Assembly (NCBI RefSeq): GCF_000429705.1
Contig: NZ_KE386943.1
Coordinates: 386,744-450,743, forward strand
Length of the DNA stretch: 64,000 bases
Origin: Alteribacter aurantiacus DSM 18675
GTDB lineage: Bacteria; Bacillota; Bacilli; Bacillales; Salisediminibacteriaceae
Reading direction: 5' to 3'
The position numbers and the translations under genes were made by a program. The notes beneath the pieces were generated by a model. The model saw nothing but the letters and a program-made list of their open reading frames with translations, was not told the origin of the DNA and ran no database searches. This document shows, piece by piece, positions 62,597 through 64,000 of this stretch. Numbering within the stretch: the stretch's first letter is position 1; each line of letters opens with the position of its first letter.

Positions 62597-62639
62597 CTCA
62601 ACACATTTGAATAATCAATCATTAAACATGAGGTCCATA

Positions 62640-63146
62640 TTAAACTCTCACCACTTGTGTTCTTAAAACAAAATCATAGAGAGATTGTCTGCGTTTCGAA
62701 AAGATAGCTGTAACGATATAAATAAAGATGAGCGTATAAATAACTCCAGTAAGTAAGTATAAGGATAATGCGACTTCTCCCCCTGCAGAAAATCGATAGA
62801 CAGCGAAATGTGACAGCTCCCATGGTAAGAACTTCAAAACTGTCCGAAGAGCATTATGTGACACCGACAATGGCTCTCCATTCATATCCACTACTCGTAT
62901 ACCTGACTTCCTTTTCCCAAAGGATTGAGTACCGATTTTTGAGTCGCTAATAATAAAATAAACCGATATGGGTAGAGTCACAAGTAAGAACCCAAATAAC
63001 TGATTCATAAATAATGATCCGTTAAATAATTGTTGGATGGAAGGATAGAGAAATAGACTTACCACTAAGAGTCCACTTAAGTAAATGAGGATCACTATAT
63101 AGTCAATCATGAAAGCTTTAAACCGGAGTAAAAATGAAGCATTCAC
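62640..63146 (-). CDS. RDD-family membrane protein
   Basis: The 168-residue protein starts MNASFLLRFKAFMIDYIVI, the family's R-D-D entry, and has about three or four helices with the conserved GTQSFGKRKSGIRVVDMNG loop (key SFGKRKSGIRVVD). RDD proteins are often transporters of Na+ or osmolytes, or of unknown role. GTG 63146 has GAGG six bases upstream and suits the family N-terminus; the ATG at 63182 is the alternative, with a weaker site. Confidence 0.82.
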   Translation of the reverse strand: MNASFLLRFKAFMIDYIVILIYLSGLLVVSLFLYPSIQQLFNGSLFMNQLFGFLLVTLPISVYFIISDSKIGTQSFGKRKSGIRVVDMNGEPLSVSHNALRTVLKFLPWELSHFAVYRFSAGGEVALSLYLLTGVIYTLIFIYIVTAIFSKRRQSLYDFVLRTQVVRV

Positions 63147-63250
63147 ACTATTCCTCACTCCTTCCTTTATTCCATTGTACATTTCTCTTCAGATGCTAAA
63201 TATGCCAAATGGCAGAGTAAAATACCACCTTATTTACACCTTTTTTTCCT

Positions 63251-63730
63251 CTATTTATGGTACGGCTCCCCTCGATTAATCTTAAACGCACGATAAACCT
63301 GCTCCACTAAGATTAACCTCATCAGCTGGTGCGGAAACGTCATGTCGGAAAACGACAGCTTTCCATTGGCTCGCTTCAATACGTCATCGCTTAGGCCGAC
63401 CGATCCGCCGATGACGAAGGCGACTTTACTTTTGCCGTAGGTGGCCAGGTTGTCCATTTCTTTGGCGAGGCGTTCTGAGGTCCATTTCTGGCCGTTTATG
63501 GCGAGGGCGATCACGTGGCTATCGGGGCTGATTTTCCCGAGGATGCGCTCCCCTTCTTTTTGTTTTACGATTTGGATGTCTGCGTCGCTCATGTTTTCCG
63601 GCGCTTTTTCGTCAGCAACCTCGACGACTTGAACGTTGGCGTAGGCACCGAGCCTCTTCGTATATTCCGCGATTCCTTGCTTTAAGTATTTTTCCTTTAA
63701 TTTTCCGACTGTCACGATCGTGATATTCAC
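63251..63730 (-). CDS. rlmH: 23S rRNA pseudouridine-1915 N3-methyltransferase
   Basis: The 159-residue SPOUT methyltransferase modifies pseudouridine 1915 in helix 69. The usual start MNITIVTVGKLKEKYLK, the SAM-knot segment FVIGGSVGLSDDV and the C-terminal end INRGEPYHK are present. GTG 63730 has GGAG ten bases upstream. The gene normally lies near oriC in bacilli. Confidence 0.95.
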   Translation of the reverse strand: MNITIVTVGKLKEKYLKQGIAEYTKRLGAYANVQVVEVADEKAPENMSDADIQIVKQKEGERILGKISPDSHVIALAINGQKWTSERLAKEMDNLATYGKSKVAFVIGGSVGLSDDVLKRANGKLSFSDMTFPHQLMRLILVEQVYRAFKINRGEPYHK

Positions 63731-63799
63731 AGGTGAGTAACTCCTTTTAATATAGTTTTCCACAAAAGTTATCCACATACCCACAGGTTTTCTGTGGAG

Positions 63800-63961
63800 T
63801 TATTTGTCGATTCGGTATAAAGCCTTGCTGTCACAGTATTTGCATCCTGTGGACAACTGTTCTTCGGCTGTGAGTTTGTCGATTTTTGGTGGAAGAGCGT
63901 AGTAATCGACAATATCTTCAATTGCCATATCTATGTGTTCTTCGCAGCTGTAATACATCAT
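63800..63961 (-). CDS. CxxH/CxxC protein (BA_5709 family)
   Basis: The 53-residue protein reads MMYYSCEEHIDMAIEDIVD...and ends GCKYCDSKALYRIDK. The CEEH and CKYC pairs could bind a metal. GGGAGG precedes the ATG. This tiny family usually sits directly upstream of rlmH in Bacillus, as here. Function unknown. Confidence 0.85.
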   Translation of the reverse strand: MMYYSCEEHIDMAIEDIVDYYALPPKIDKLTAEEQLSTGCKYCDSKALYRIDK

Positions 63962-64000
63962 CTAGTCCTCCCATACCAATGTTTTTCTTATCAAAAAAGT

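Overview
The window looks like chromosomal DNA of a spore-forming Bacillaceae species. The evidence is a GerA-type germinant receptor operon, an ilv-leu operon controlled by a T-box, the LiaFSR-LiaH envelope stress module, CodY-, CcpA- and Fur-like sites, strong AGGAGG-type ribosome sites, and rlmH followed by the 53-residue CxxH/CxxC gene, a pair that usually sits near oriC in bacilli. Two near-consensus parS sites also fit an origin-proximal position. The exported parts of several proteins are strongly acidic, which suggests (inference only) a salt- or alkali-adapted organism.

Layout. 1-700: the start of a ParM/AlfA-like actin gene (minus strand, cut by the window edge) with an array of GTATAC-like hexamers upstream, arranged like a plasmid centromere. 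770-2379: nei and yqjF. 3037-6793: germinant receptor genes in B-A-C order. 6849-8516: glnS. 9048-20087: ilvE, an Ile-type T-box, then ilvB-ilvN-ilvC-leuA-leuB-leuC-leuD-ilvA. ilvD is absent, and two long palindromic elements lie between cistrons. 20261-25120: small or general genes (TPR-like, DsbA/FrnE, DUF6944-like, metallophosphoesterase, PAP2, NTF2-like). 25443-36913: glutamate and glutamine supply, with a glutamate symporter, gltD, gltB and a GlnH-GlnP-GlnQ importer. 37349-38977: a divergent haem-monooxygenase/MFS pair that shares a Fur box. 39060-41000: DUF421, GNAT and glutaredoxin genes, with parS sites flanking the GNAT gene. 41132-45289: a TPR/kinase-fold fusion, TPP riboswitch-tenA and an alanine/glycine symporter with CodY boxes. 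45344-47597: metN-metP-metQ. 48013-51897: an unknown secreted protein and a PLD-helicase of the DUF3427 type. 51969-55513: the lia operon. 56346-62246: a large secreted GH16 beta-glucanase and a LacI-family regulator. 62640-63961: RDD protein, rlmH and the CxxH/CxxC protein.

How the genes work together. Much of the window concerns nitrogen and branched-chain amino acid supply. GltBD and glutamate/glutamine uptake feed transaminases such as IlvE, and the ilv-leu operon is read by tRNA-Ile through the T-box and possibly by CcpA. The lia and glucanase regions face the cell envelope and outside.

The least explained signals are non-coding. There are three intergenic arrays with a strict 20- or 21-bp period but unrelated core motifs (27512-27826, 37028-37316, 39983-40104), the centromere-like array at 521-682, and a family of long palindromic elements found only between cistrons of operons. 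No tRNA, rRNA, IS element, prophage or CRISPR array was seen.
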